Source of the DNA: an uncultured Saprospiraceae bacterium
GTDB lineage: Bacteria; Bacteroidota; Bacteroidia; Chitinophagales; Saprospiraceae
Direction of reading: 5' to 3'
DNA length: 40,452 nt
Assembly: GCA_937125475.1 (NCBI GenBank)
Contig: CAKZLL010000452.1
Coordinates: 1 to 40,452 of the forward strand
The notes under the pieces are model-generated. The model saw only the letters and a list, made by a program, of their open reading frames with translations. It had not been told where the DNA came from and made no database searches. This document shows, one piece after another, positions 16,191-25,751 of this stretch. A program made the position numbers and the translations under genes. Positions within the stretch are counted from its first letter, which is position 1; each line of letters opens with the position of its first letter.

Positions 16191-16218
16191 GTAGGGCAAA
16201 GGCATGCCTTTGCCCTAC
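16191..16218. repeat. REP-like perfect 28-bp palindrome, family R, copy B
   Basis: The 28 bases starting GTAGGGCAAAGGCA are exactly self-complementary. The palindrome lies in the 55-bp gap between the convergent stops of the GH5-like gene and cmk, where it can act as a bidirectional terminator or mRNA 3'-end stabiliser. Near-identical units at 14585 and 22341 show that it is a dispersed repeat rather than a local terminator. Confidence 0.85.
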
Positions 16219-16234
16219 GATTACGATTATTATT

Positions 16235-16909
16235 CTATGATTTTATTTTTTGTAGTGCTAATTCTAAAACCATATTTAATTGTTCTTCTTGCGTCGTGTG
16301 TGTTGTGTCGATTAGAATTGCGTCTGTTGCTTGTCGCAAAGGGCTATCTGCTCGGCTAGAATCAATATGATCGCGTTCGAGTAAGTTCTGTTTAACTTCC
16401 TCAAAATTAACGACTTGTCCTTTGTTTTTTAATTCTGAAACTCGTCTTTGTGCGCGAATGTCAGGATCAGCAGTGATAAATAATTTTAATTCAGCATTAG
16501 GGAAAACAACCGTTCCAATATCTCGCCCATCCAAAACGACACTTTTTGCTTTTCCCATCGCTTGTTGTTGCGCGACCATTGCCCGACGAACTGCCGAAAT
16601 CGTAGCAACAGGACTAACCGATTGAGAAACACGCATTGTTCGAATTGCGTCTTCTACATTTTGATCATTAAGAAAAGTAATTCTTTTTCCATTGTGATTT
16701 TCAAAATGAATTTTAATATTACCTAATGCTTGATGAATAGCGGCATCATCATCAAAATTGATTTTATTATCTAAAAAAAACAATGTAGTTGCTCGATACA
16801 TTGCACCAGTATCTATAAAAATATAGTTTAATTTTTGGGCTAAAGCCTTGGCAATTGTACTCTTTCCACAAGAAGAATAACCGTCTATCGCTATGATGAT
16901 TTGATTCAT
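16235..16909 (-). CDS. cmk: Cytidylate kinase
   Basis: This is a 224-residue (d)CMP kinase of the bacterial short form. The P-loop GYSSCGKST is at 10-18, followed by IDTGAMYRATTLF, the CMP-binding RTMRVSQSVSPVA segment, and the highly conserved VVLDGRDIGTVVFPNAELK. LID-region arginines follow (RAQRRVSEL), then the ERDHIDSSRADSPL motif. Length and motifs are complete, so an active enzyme converting CMP/dCMP to CDP/dCDP is expected. It is encoded alone, convergent with the GH5-like gene. Confidence 0.96.
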   Translation of the reverse strand: MNQIIIAIDGYSSCGKSTIAKALAQKLNYIFIDTGAMYRATTLFFLDNKINFDDDAAIHQALGNIKIHFENHNGKRITFLNDQNVEDAIRTMRVSQSVSPVATISAVRRAMVAQQQAMGKAKSVVLDGRDIGTVVFPNAELKLFITADPDIRAQRRVSELKNKGQVVNFEEVKQNLLERDHIDSSRADSPLRQATDAILIDTTHTTQEEQLNMVLELALQKIKS

Positions 16910-17040
16910 ATTAAATTGTCGTTAAGGAAGCACTGAATATTGGGTAGCTTATTTTTTTTTGCTTCTAAAATTCGGGAGCGAAGATAGTTTTTTTAAGTTT
17001 ATATTGAAAATTTACTTGCCCTTAGACTAATAATAAACGA

Positions 17041-19758
17041 TTATCTAATTAAAGTGACATCGCCTTTTTCTAATCGTTTTTCTGGTTGCCCATCAGCGCC
17101 AATTGCTTCGTATTCTATCATCCAAACATAAACGCCTGAAGGAGCTAATTTCCCATTATGAGTGCCAGTCCAACCTATATTTACATCTTCACTTTGGAAT
17201 ACATTCTCGCCCCAACGATTAAAAATTTTAAATGTATAATTGGTAATCAAGCAGTTATGGAAGATTTTAAACTGATCATTATAACCATCATTATTAGGCG
17301 TAAAAGCATTAGGCACAAAAGGATAACAACCACAATCTTCTTGAATTACATCTATAATTTGAACTAAATCTCTACATTCATTACTAACCGTCACGCTATA
17401 AATTCCTCCTTTAGAAATGATAAAACTAGAACTATCTAAATTATTCTGACCATAAAAAGCAGAAAAGCCTTCCCATTGATAACGCAAAATATTTGCTTGA
17501 TAAGCGTCTAAAACAAGTTGCGTATTTTTACAAAAAGTCGTATCATTAGGCAAAGTCGGAGCAATCAAAAGCTCAGGCAAAAAAGTAATCGTATCGCTAT
17601 TAAAACAGCCACTATTATATTCTACAAAAGCATGATAAGTGCCTGGTTGTGCAATTGTAAAAGTGGAATTAGCGCTTCCATCTTGCCAAGAATAGGTTGT
17701 AGCATTAGGATCAAAAACATCTAAAACAATCGTTTCATTATCACAAATAAACTGGTCTTCACCCAAGAAAACGAAAGGCGTAGGAATGACATTGACTTGA
17801 ATACTATCCGAAATAATACAAGCTCCGAGCGTCATTTCAACATGATACAAATCGGCTTCTGTAACCCATAGAATTGGATTAGTCGAACTATTATTCCAAA
17901 GATAATTAGCATTCGGAGTAGTAACATCAAGCATTAAAGATTGATGTTCACAGATCGTAGTATCATTGCCAAGGGCGATAATTGGCGTATTTTCAAAGCG
18001 TAATCCAAGCGTATCAGAAATAGAACAACCAACTGAATTGGTGATCGTTACAGCATAGTTTCCTGTCGAAGTAGCATTGAAAGTTGGGAGTGTGGAATTG
18101 TCCTGCCATTGATAAATTACATTTGGTGTCGTTGCGTCAATGAGATAATTGGCGGAATCGCAGAAAGATAAATCAGCTCCCAAATCAAGTGATGGAATAG
18201 GAAGAACATGAATATTTTTAGTAATGCTATCAGTCGTTGTATTGTTACTGGCAGTGAGTTGAATAGTATAATCTCCTGCATTTTCAAAACAAATATTATT
18301 TAGATTTTGGGAGGTCGAAGTGCTAATATTTGCCCCTGAGATTGTCCATTTCCATCCATTAGCGTTAATCGAAGAATCTATTAATTGAATACATTCTCCT
18401 GCACAAATGGTATCAGCACTCATTTCAAAATCAGCAACGACTTCTTCAATAACACAAATATTATATTGAGTAGTAGCAGAATTTGCCATAGTCATAGTAA
18501 ACAAAGCCGAAGTTACATTTGTCATATTAGATGGCGTGACATTCGTTATACTAAGCGGATGATTAAGGACAGTGAAAGAAGAAGTCACATCGGTAGAATA
18601 ACAATCATCTAATGAACCATCAGCATGAGCGGTTAACATAAAGTAATCATAAGAACCATTGGAATAACTATCAGAATATCCCATCATGTAAATCATGCCA
18701 TTATTGGTTTTTCCTATTGTAACTAAGGTTTCACTATTCGTTCCGCCATACTCTTTAACCCAAATTATACCTCCAGTTGTGGCATTTATTTTTAATAAAA
18801 AAAACTGCCCTGGTGTACTATTCATTAGCGAAGCAACGACCAATAAATTACCATCATTTGCTATTTCTATATTTCCAATTAGATTTAATCCAGGGAAATC
18901 ATAGATTTTAGACCAAATGACATTATCAGTTGGATTATGCCTAAATGCCCAAATTTGATGAATATTTCCAGAAGTGACACGTCCAGCATAAACTCCATCT
19001 CCATTAGGCAAAAGTGCCATGTTAGAGATTATTTCTTCGGCAGAAGTTCCGATTATTGTTGTACTAGCCAAACCGCCACTCGATGTAATCTCACAGATCA
19101 TGGCATCCGATGCACCAGCTCCATAGGAATAGGTATTAGCAGCTAAAATATGTCCATTAATTGTTGGAGCTTCTAATATTTCAATACCGAAATCAGTAAG
19201 AGAACCACCTAAGCTTCGATACCAAATTAATGTACCATCGCCAGCAATTTTAGCTGTTGCAACATCTTGTGCACCGCCAGGATTATAACTTGCGGTATAG
19301 CCAGTTACTAAAAAACTACTATCGGTGGTCGCAGTAATAGATATAAAAACATCAAAATTAACAGGATCAATTAGCCTTGTCCAGATGATATTTCCAGTTG
19401 AATCAAATCTTGAAATTAGAGCTTGATTATAAGTGGTCTTATAACTACCGACAACAACAACGCCATTATCAGGAGTAGGCGCGGAGGCAAAAAAGCGTTC
19501 TAAAAGCGGTCCTGTCGTGTTTCTTGACCAAATTAATTGACCAAATTGATCTGTTTTTATTAAGTATCCATGAAGCGAGTTTACCGAAGAAGAACTACTA
19601 GAAGAACCACTTAGATAAAAACTCCCATCAGCCGCTTGAGTACCACCTGCCAAGATTTCTATTCCTGTATTTCCATAGGCTCTTAAAAAGGTCGTTTGTG
19701 CTTTTGTATTAAAAAAACAGCATAAAAGGAATAAAAAAAGAGTTATTGATTTTTTCAT
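17041..19758 (-). CDS. Type B T9SS cargo: beta-propeller-like and Ig/PKD-repeat surface protein
   Basis: This is a 905-residue exported protein. The signal peptide is MKKSITLFLFLLCCFFNTKA. Residues ~22-385 repeat a 'G-T..E....-..DG.-...G.......-..-Y....D..G..-W.+.-G' pattern (LGGSLTDFGIEILEAP, EYGGTNSETLVTI), typical of delta-60/beta-propeller-like repeats. A PKD-like domain (~435-520; VVADFEMSADTICAGECIQL) is followed by four Ig-like units sharing 'LG-D---C----L-LD------Y-WQD' (LDLGADLSFCDS, IALGNDTTICEH, VFLGEDQFICDN, LPNDTTFCKN). The C-terminal ~95 residues (PFVPNAFTPNNDGYND, FNRWGENVFQS, WTGTHNGKLAPSGVYVW) are a canonical type B / gliding-motility-associated sorting domain. It is probably a surface adhesin or matrix protein. 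Confidence 0.9.
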   Translation of the reverse strand: MKKSITLFLFLLCCFFNTKAQTTFLRAYGNTGIEILAGGTQAADGSFYLSGSSSSSSSVNSLHGYLIKTDQFGQLIWSRNTTGPLLERFFASAPTPDNGVVVVGSYKTTYNQALISRFDSTGNIIWTRLIDPVNFDVFISITATTDSSFLVTGYTASYNPGGAQDVATAKIAGDGTLIWYRSLGGSLTDFGIEILEAPTINGHILAANTYSYGAGASDAMICEITSSGGLASTTIIGTSAEEIISNMALLPNGDGVYAGRVTSGNIHQIWAFRHNPTDNVIWSKIYDFPGLNLIGNIEIANDGNLLVVASLMNSTPGQFFLLKINATTGGIIWVKEYGGTNSETLVTIGKTNNGMIYMMGYSDSYSNGSYDYFMLTAHADGSLDDCYSTDVTSSFTVLNHPLSITNVTPSNMTNVTSALFTMTMANSATTQYNICVIEEVVADFEMSADTICAGECIQLIDSSINANGWKWTISGANISTSTSQNLNNICFENAGDYTIQLTASNNTTTDSITKNIHVLPIPSLDLGADLSFCDSANYLIDATTPNVIYQWQDNSTLPTFNATSTGNYAVTITNSVGCSISDTLGLRFENTPIIALGNDTTICEHQSLMLDVTTPNANYLWNNSSTNPILWVTEADLYHVEMTLGACIISDSIQVNVIPTPFVFLGEDQFICDNETIVLDVFDPNATTYSWQDGSANSTFTIAQPGTYHAFVEYNSGCFNSDTITFLPELLIAPTLPNDTTFCKNTQLVLDAYQANILRYQWEGFSAFYGQNNLDSSSFIISKGGIYSVTVSNECRDLVQIIDVIQEDCGCYPFVPNAFTPNNDGYNDQFKIFHNCLITNYTFKIFNRWGENVFQSEDVNIGWTGTHNGKLAPSGVYVWMIEYEAIGADGQPEKRLEKGDVTLIR

Positions 19759-19859
19759 TTTTTTTTGTTAAAATACCATTTTTTTATTCAAATTAGGAGA
19801 ATATATTTTTCATTATTTTACCTCATTTGAAAAGAAAAGTTACAGTGAATAAGAGTATT

Positions 19860-20618
19860 TTAATGAACATAACTCGCAGCATTAATATCAATAGTTGTTC
19901 CAGTAGCATGTTCAGCGAATCCGCTTGCCAAAAAAACAATCAAAGGCGCGATGTCTTTGGGTTCAGTTAAACGAGGTAATGCAATGCCTTGTTTGGCATA
20001 TTCTTCACCGTATTCCTCTATGAATTGCTCTGCCATATCCGTTCGAGTGAACCCTGGAGCAACATCAAAAGCGGTGATTCCAAACTTGCCATACATCCGA
20101 GCAATAGAGCGAGTGAGCGAAACTAAACCGCCTTTTGAAGCTGCATAAGCCAAATAATCAGCCGTGTCTCCACGAAATGCTGCACGAGAACTGATATTAA
20201 TAATAATGCCGTTTTGTTGTTTTTTGAAATCGGCTAAGGCTTTTTTACAAAGCATCGCAGCAGTTAGAAGATTGACATTTAGCGTAGTTTGAAAAGCATC
20301 GAGCCAATCATTATCTGGTGCGTCGTCGGGAATTTCAATGGCAATACCTGCATTATTAATTAAAACATCAACTTTGCCCATTTCTTGAATGACACGATTA
20401 TAAAACGCACTTATTTGATGTGGTATTGAAAAATCCGCTTGAAAAATTTTAACAGGATTTTGGCAAGTTTTAGCAACGTCTCGAATAGCTTTTTCATCTC
20501 GATTATATTGTAAGGCTAATGTCGCACCAGATTGACTTAAAGCAATAGCAATCGCTCGACCAATGCCGCGACTTGCTCCTGTGACTAGAATAATTTTATT
20601 ACTTAAATTAATTTGCAT
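19860..20618 (-). CDS. Short-chain dehydrogenase/reductase (FabG-like)
   Basis: This is a 252-residue classical SDR from the ATG at 20616-20618 (MQINLSNKIILVTGASRGIG). A longer open frame starts inside the terminator hairpin of the upstream symporter gene and is rejected. The Rossmann motif TGASRGIG is at 13-20, the NNAG motif at 88-91, and the catalytic serine is in NISS (143-144) with Y158 and K162 in YAASK. The length and the C-terminal 'FLASGFAEHATGTTIDIN' segment are those of FabG-type 3-oxoacyl reductases. The last residues (AASYVH) differ from the usual 'GG' ending, so it may act on another alcohol or ketone. Substrate unknown. Confidence 0.88.
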   Translation of the reverse strand: MQINLSNKIILVTGASRGIGRAIAIALSQSGATLALQYNRDEKAIRDVAKTCQNPVKIFQADFSIPHQISAFYNRVIQEMGKVDVLINNAGIAIEIPDDAPDNDWLDAFQTTLNVNLLTAAMLCKKALADFKKQQNGIIINISSRAAFRGDTADYLAYAASKGGLVSLTRSIARMYGKFGITAFDVAPGFTRTDMAEQFIEEYGEEYAKQGIALPRLTEPKDIAPLIVFLASGFAEHATGTTIDINAASYVH

Positions 20619-20651
20619 GATAAAGAAATTGAATGAAAGAATAGCTGAATG

Positions 20652-20696
20652 AAAAAAGGCATCAAAAAGACCTAAGTCCATTTGATACCTTTTTTT
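20652..20696 (-). terminator. Intrinsic terminator after the sodium symporter gene
   Basis: AAAAAAGGCATCAAA (20652-20666) pairs with TTTGATACCTTTTTT (20681-20695) with a single mismatch, and GAC/GTC in the loop extends the stem. On the minus strand it lies 22-66 bases after the symporter stop (20718) and ends in a run of T. It separates that gene from the SDR. Confidence 0.85.
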
Positions 20697-20717
20697 AGAA
20701 AAATGAAAATGTGAAAT

Positions 20718-22307
20718 TTAATTAAAATAGAAATAAGTAAACGTCACAATCGCAATAATAGCCGCTCCAACAGGAACAAGATATTTGTATGGTTCAATTT
20801 TTACTTGTTCTGTGTATTCTAATTCGAATGCTGTTTCTCTTGGTCTTAACTTACCAATAATTAACATGATAATCACATTCAAAACAAACAAAATTGCCAT
20901 TACGTGTAAGAAATGTGGGTAAGTTCCACCTCCTTCAATAACGGACGGTTTTATAATAAATTGGCTAATTGAATACAATACTACACCCGAAATAATCGCG
21001 ATTTTTGCCGCAATAGCAGGAACGTATTTAGTCAAATATCCTACAACAATAATCGTCAAAATCGGAATACTGTAACAGCCATTTACTTCTTGTAAATATG
21101 AAAATAGTCCTTTTGGCGCATCAGCAATCATTGGTGCAATGACCATTGAAATGAGTGCCAAAATAATTCCAAATTGTTTTCCTTTTTGAACAACTGTCTT
21201 CTCGTCTGCCTCTTTGTTGATATATTCTTTATAAATATCCAAACCAAAAAGCGTCACCGAACTATTTAATGCACTATTGAATGAACTTAAAATAGCACCA
21301 AATAAGACTGCTGCAAAAAATCCAACTAATGCTCCAGGCAATACTTTAGCAACTAACATTGGATAAGCTTGATCTGCATTTTCTAAGTTGCCTTCAAAAA
21401 TATAATAAGCAATAATACCAGGCAAAACAACAATCAATGGTCCTAAAATCTTAAAGAATGAAGCTAATAAAAGCCCTTTTTGACCTTCTTCAAGGTTTTT
21501 GGCAGCTAATGCACGTTGAATGATCGCTTGATTTGTCCCCCAATAAAATAACTGCACAAGCATCATACCTGTGAAAATAGTCGAGAAAGGAATGGACGAA
21601 TCATTATCACCAATTACTTTAAATTTCTCTGGTGCGCTAGTCATCAAAGTTGAAATACCTACACCAATACTTCCATCTCCAATATAAAGCAAACCAAAAA
21701 CAGGAATCATCAAACCACCTATTAATAAACCAACTGCATTGATAGAATCTGAAACTGCAACGGCTTTCAGTCCGCCAAAAATAGCATAAATTGACCCAAT
21801 AATACCGATTGACCAAACACAAAGCCACAAAGCAGCCGTTTCTGAAATACCCATTGCTTCGGGTATATTAAACATGGTCAAAATCGCTAATGCACCTGAA
21901 TACAAAACGATTGGTAAAAACACAATTGCATAACCAGAAAGGAATAAACCAGAGGTGATCGCCTTAGTTGTTTTATCGTACCGCGCCTCCAAAAACTGGG
22001 GAACAGTCGTAATACCACCTTTCAAATAGCGTGGTAACAAAAAAACGGCAGTCACAACCATTGCAATCGCTGCGAGTGTTTCCCAAGCCATCACGAGAAT
22101 ACCTTCTGAATAGGCTTGTCCGTTTAAACCGACGATTTGTTCGGTTGATAAATTGGTTAGTAATAACGAACCCGCGATAACGCCAGCCGTTAAACTTCTT
22201 CCTCCTAAAAAATACCCTTCGGAGGTAGTTTCTTCGATAGAGCGAGAATAATAATAGGAAATACCAGCTACTAAGAGGGTAAATCCTAAAAAAGTAATAA
22301 TTGCCAT
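20718..22307 (-). CDS. Sodium:solute symporter (SSS/SLC5 family)
   Basis: This 529-residue polytopic protein has about 14 predicted membrane helices. It carries the family signatures of Na+-coupled sugar or related solute carriers: SEGYFLGGRSLTAG after helix 1, NLSTEQIVGLNGQAYSEG in the broken helix that forms the sodium site, the PRYLKGGITTVPQFLEARYD loop, and FFAAVLFGAILSSFNSALNSS in the eighth-helix region with the Na2-site Ser/Thr cluster. Similarity is closest in feel to vSGLT-like 'solute:sodium symporter' proteins, so a sugar or polyol is likely but unproven. It ends at a clear terminator. Confidence 0.9.
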   Translation of the reverse strand: MAIITFLGFTLLVAGISYYYSRSIEETTSEGYFLGGRSLTAGVIAGSLLLTNLSTEQIVGLNGQAYSEGILVMAWETLAAIAMVVTAVFLLPRYLKGGITTVPQFLEARYDKTTKAITSGLFLSGYAIVFLPIVLYSGALAILTMFNIPEAMGISETAALWLCVWSIGIIGSIYAIFGGLKAVAVSDSINAVGLLIGGLMIPVFGLLYIGDGSIGVGISTLMTSAPEKFKVIGDNDSSIPFSTIFTGMMLVQLFYWGTNQAIIQRALAAKNLEEGQKGLLLASFFKILGPLIVVLPGIIAYYIFEGNLENADQAYPMLVAKVLPGALVGFFAAVLFGAILSSFNSALNSSVTLFGLDIYKEYINKEADEKTVVQKGKQFGIILALISMVIAPMIADAPKGLFSYLQEVNGCYSIPILTIIVVGYLTKYVPAIAAKIAIISGVVLYSISQFIIKPSVIEGGGTYPHFLHVMAILFVLNVIIMLIIGKLRPRETAFELEYTEQVKIEPYKYLVPVGAAIIAIVTFTYFYFN

Positions 22308-22340
22308 AATCCTAATTGTCTAGTCATTGATTTTAATAAC

Positions 22341-22368
22341 GTGGGGCAAAGGCATAGCTTTGTCCGAC
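22341..22368. repeat. REP-like palindrome, family R, copy C (degenerate)
   Basis: The bases GTGGGGCAAAGGCATAGCTT followed by TGTCCGAC match copy B over most of the unit, but the right arm has diverged, so the palindrome is imperfect. It lies in the 198-bp gap between the GT2 stop (22506) and the symporter start (22307), both on the minus strand. Confidence 0.6.
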
Positions 22369-22505
22369 ATGAATGCGTAAAATAGTAAGAAGTTAATAAA
22401 TAGCGAAATATTATTTTAGATTGTTATGTTTGTTCGATTTTTTTATTGAAAAGATACTTGAATTGCCTGATTAATCTAGCGTGATTATTTTAAAATAATA
22501 TGAAA

Positions 22506-24449
22506 TTACTGTCCCAATTTTCGGATGGCTTGCTTAAAAATTCTTAAATCTTCATAGACTGAATAATCTTTTGCATAGAAAAAATTGACGCGTTCCATTG
22601 TTGATTGATTTAAATTTTTAATGGTTGTTGCATCAGTAGGAGAAAGAATGCCTTTGCGGATCTTGGGTAGTTTTTGTGTGGTAGAGTAGCCAATCCAAGA
22701 GCGGTTTCCGAGTAGGACTTTGATAATATTTTGAAAATATTGAATAGGTTTTTTTACTATGAAAATCCCTAATGGCAAGAAAATCAAACAGATAATAGCA
22801 GACAAAACATCAAAAACACGTTTGTTTCGTCTATTCATTGGCGTGTCGATTTCAAAACCAACTTCGACCGTGTAAAGTTGACCGCGTGTGTTTTTGGAAT
22901 GGCTTCCAATGATGGAATTACTACCTTTGGGAACAATTTTGTAACTAACTGATTCGCCTAATTGCTCCATCCATGCCATAATATCCGCGTTTGGAATATC
23001 CTTAGCACAAAAAATTAGTTCGTTAATTTTATATAAATTAATCAGATCAGATAATTGATTGATATTTCCTAAGAAAGTCGTTAAATCATCAGTTGATTTC
23101 GGTGCAATAAGACCGATGAAATTATTGTGAATTTGTGCTTTATAAATTAAATTTTGGACACGATCACATTCTTTTTGAGTGCCAATGATCGCATAGTTTT
23201 GCGTTTTTTCTCGCGAAATATTGAAATTCTTAAATTCTAAAAAATGAAATATTAAACGCAAACTGATCATTGAAACGGTTAGCCAAACCGCTCCCATCAA
23301 AATGAGCATTCTCGAAGTTCGATACTCAGGATTAAGGAAACCATAGACCGCCGCAATCAAAATTGTCCCAATCACAATACCGCGAAATATTCGATTGAGG
23401 CTATATTTGGAATCATAACCACCACTAAAATAAACCGTTCCCAGCCAAATACTGGCATAGAGCGGCACATTAAAAAAGAGGAAAGAAGTCGAGTAATAAT
23501 CAGGATTATCAAAATAACGGGTAGCCCAAAAATCCTTGAGCCAAAACATCCCCAATACAATTAATAAACCATCTAAAATAGGTAAATAAGCACTTCTGAA
23601 AAAGTTAGAAAAAACCGTGATGCTGGCACGAAAATAAATCGCCATTTGCATCATAAATATAAAAAAACTAGCTTGTTGACCTTTAAAGTGTTTTTTTGCA
23701 AAAATAATCATCGCATTATAAAACACTTTTACATAATTCAAACTACCGCGTTTGGTGCTTTCTCCTTTGTAATGAATGATTTGGGAATCGGCAAAATAAT
23801 AATTGTCATAACCACCCAAAGTAATTCGATAAGACAAATCAATATCTTCGCCATACATAAAAAAGGTCTCATCAAGCAAGCCAACTTCGTCCAAAGTCGA
23901 TTTGCGCATTAGCATAAAAGCGCCAGCTAAAACCTCGATTTTATGATTTTCGTCTTTCGACAAATAACCAAGATGATAATGATTAAATTTCTTTGATTTT
24001 GGGAAAAGCTTAGAAAAGCCAAAGGTTTTGTAAAAAGCAACCCACGGAGAAGGAAAACCGCGCTTAGATTCAGGTAAAAACTGACCAGAGCCATCAATCA
24101 TTTTAATTCCTAAACCGCCTGATTTAGGATGAGCATCCATAAAAGCGACACTTTTTTCAAATGTATCTTCTGCAACAACTGTATCAGGATTGAGGAGCAA
24201 AACATACTCACCTTTCGAAATTTCAATAGCTTGATTATTAGCGACAGAAAAACCAGGATTGTCTTTATTGGCAATCAAAATGACTTCGGGAAACTTTTCT
24301 CTAACCATTTCAACCGAGCCATCTTTAGAATTATTATCAACTACAAATACCTCAACCGTTAGATTTTTAACGGCTTTTCGTACGGAATAAAGCGCTTGCT
24401 CTAAAAAATATTTGACGTTATAATTAACAATAATGACCGATAGCTTCAA
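22506..24449 (-). CDS. Family 2 glycosyltransferase fused to a degenerate sugar-phosphate-transferase-like region
   Basis: This is a 647-residue membrane protein. Residues 1-245 are a GT-A domain: MKLSVIIVNYNV start, VDNNSKDGS (37-45), the NPDT DXD-like motif (87-90), GAFMLMRKSTLDEVGLLDE and MYGEDIDLSYR (acceptor/base region). After ~265, four to five hydrophobic helices are followed by a soluble nucleotide-binding-like domain (~415-530; NYAIIGTQKECDRVQNLI, ELIFCAKDI) as in polyprenyl sugar phosphotransferases (WcaJ/CoA_binding_3). A short region with KRVFDVLSAIICLIFLPLGIF follows and ends in GNRSWIGY. That last part resembles the Bac_transf domain, but the middle catalytic stretch (QERVG-type) is missing. 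It probably transfers a sugar to a lipid-linked or surface polysaccharide acceptor. It is not in an operon. Confidence 0.82.
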   Translation of the reverse strand: MKLSVIIVNYNVKYFLEQALYSVRKAVKNLTVEVFVVDNNSKDGSVEMVREKFPEVILIANKDNPGFSVANNQAIEISKGEYVLLLNPDTVVAEDTFEKSVAFMDAHPKSGGLGIKMIDGSGQFLPESKRGFPSPWVAFYKTFGFSKLFPKSKKFNHYHLGYLSKDENHKIEVLAGAFMLMRKSTLDEVGLLDETFFMYGEDIDLSYRITLGGYDNYYFADSQIIHYKGESTKRGSLNYVKVFYNAMIIFAKKHFKGQQASFFIFMMQMAIYFRASITVFSNFFRSAYLPILDGLLIVLGMFWLKDFWATRYFDNPDYYSTSFLFFNVPLYASIWLGTVYFSGGYDSKYSLNRIFRGIVIGTILIAAVYGFLNPEYRTSRMLILMGAVWLTVSMISLRLIFHFLEFKNFNISREKTQNYAIIGTQKECDRVQNLIYKAQIHNNFIGLIAPKSTDDLTTFLGNINQLSDLINLYKINELIFCAKDIPNADIMAWMEQLGESVSYKIVPKGSNSIIGSHSKNTRGQLYTVEVGFEIDTPMNRRNKRVFDVLSAIICLIFLPLGIFIVKKPIQYFQNIIKVLLGNRSWIGYSTTQKLPKIRKGILSPTDATTIKNLNQSTMERVNFFYAKDYSVYEDLRIFKQAIRKLGQ

Positions 24450-24657
24450 AAGTGTAGATTGATTTTAGAGAACGCGCAAAAAATAAAACTCATCACGCAA
24501 TCTTGGATAGGATATTTATTTCCTTATCCTTTATTAAAAAATAACTCAATTGTCTTACCAAAAATAGTCTATAAGAATAGAAGACCAAAGATATTAATAT
24601 TTAGGCTATAAAATAGCAGCATTTTTATTTTCATTCCGTATAAAAGGAGGGAATAGT

Positions 24658-24702
24658 TCATTTTAGAAAGTATATTTCTAGTACAAATCGTTTCTAAAAT
24701 GA
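24658..24702. promoter_or_regulatory. 12-bp inverted repeat in a long intergenic region
   Basis: TCATTTTAGAAA (24658-24669) and TTTCTAAAATGA (24691-24702) are perfect inverted copies separated by 21 bp. The spacer also holds TTTCTA, and another TAGAAA follows. It lies in the 414-bp gap (24450-24863) between the divergent GT2 and cupin-like genes, about 160 bp upstream of the latter. The spacing and repeated TTTCTA suggest an operator, but no T-tract or regulator gene is nearby. The rest of the gap shows nothing else. Confidence 0.45.
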
Positions 24703-24863
24703 TAGAAAGCTGTTTTTTTATAAAAATTAAGGGAATAAGGTTTGGTTAATTTTAGATTTTATACCTAGATTTATTCTTCTTTTTTATGAAAAACACCTGT
24801 TATTTTTTGAAAGTACCCTAAGAAGATATAAAGGTTATCAATTAAATTACAAATAATAGTCTT

Positions 24864-25721
24864 ATGAGAAACACAAAAAATCAGCAATTTCAACCATTAG
24901 AAAGACGATCAGGATTGACCCCTCAGCAATTTAAAAAGGAACATATACAAGCGAAACAGCCTGTTATTTTAACGGATTTTCTGGAAGGATGGAAAGCTCA
25001 AAAATTTTGGACTTTTGATTATTTCAAAGAAAAGGTTGGTCATTTAGAAGTACCTCTTTATGATCAAAATTATTCTATCCCAGGCAAAGGTTATATGCAG
25101 CCGACTATTCATAAAACATTGCGGGAATACATAGAAATGTTGGAAGCTGGGCCGACGGATTACCGAATGTTTTTGTATAATATTTTTAATGAAGCACCTG
25201 AATTATTGAATGATCTAGGAAAGCCGACGCTTACAGGTGGTTTTTTGGATAGCTTTCCATTTATGTTTTTTGGTGGAAAAGGTTCGGAAGTAACGTTGCA
25301 TTATGATATTGATCATTCGAGTGTCTTTTTAAATCAGTTTGAAGGGCGGAAACGTATCATTATTTTTTCACCAGAACAATCGAAATACCTCTATCAACAC
25401 CCTTTTACGGTCAAAAGCCACATCAATCCGATGAAACCCGATTTGGAACGCTATCCAGCTTTCGCGAATGCACGGGGGTATGAATGTATTTTAGAACCAG
25501 GCGAAACGCTTTTTATGCCGCCTTGTTTTTGGCATTTTGTATATTATGAAGAACCGAGTTTTTCGATTTCTTTGCGGTCTAATCCATCGTTATTTACGCG
25601 TGGAATCGGCATTATGCAAATAGTCAAACATTATATTGTGGATAAAGGTATGAATTTAGCATTGGGCAAGCATTGGTATAATTTGAAAGAAAGCATTGCA
25701 GATAAACGAGCAATAAATTAA
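24864..25721 (+). CDS. JmjC/cupin-like (Cupin_8) putative Fe(II)/2-oxoglutarate oxygenase
   Basis: This 285-residue protein belongs to the cupin-like JmjC group. Its N-terminus contains 'FKKEHIQAKQPVILTDFLEGWKA', the usual opening of these enzymes. The iron-binding facial triad is visible as H146-Y-D148 (in TLHYD) and H224 (in MPPCFWHFVYY). The 2-oxoglutarate carboxylate is expected to be bound by basic residues after FEGRKRIIIFSP. Such proteins hydroxylate protein or small-molecule side chains; no substrate can be named. The gene stands alone with its own terminator at 25752. Confidence 0.82.
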   Translation: MRNTKNQQFQPLERRSGLTPQQFKKEHIQAKQPVILTDFLEGWKAQKFWTFDYFKEKVGHLEVPLYDQNYSIPGKGYMQPTIHKTLREYIEMLEAGPTDYRMFLYNIFNEAPELLNDLGKPTLTGGFLDSFPFMFFGGKGSEVTLHYDIDHSSVFLNQFEGRKRIIIFSPEQSKYLYQHPFTVKSHINPMKPDLERYPAFANARGYECILEPGETLFMPPCFWHFVYYEEPSFSISLRSNPSLFTRGIGIMQIVKHYIVDKGMNLALGKHWYNLKESIADKRAIN

Positions 25722-25751
25722 CCAGTTTTCATAAGTTTTAATTACTTTTAG

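Noticed and set aside
20619-20681. Upstream start for the SDR gene
   Set aside because: The extension starts inside the symporter terminator hairpin; the ATG at 20616-20618 begins directly at the normal SDR N-terminus.
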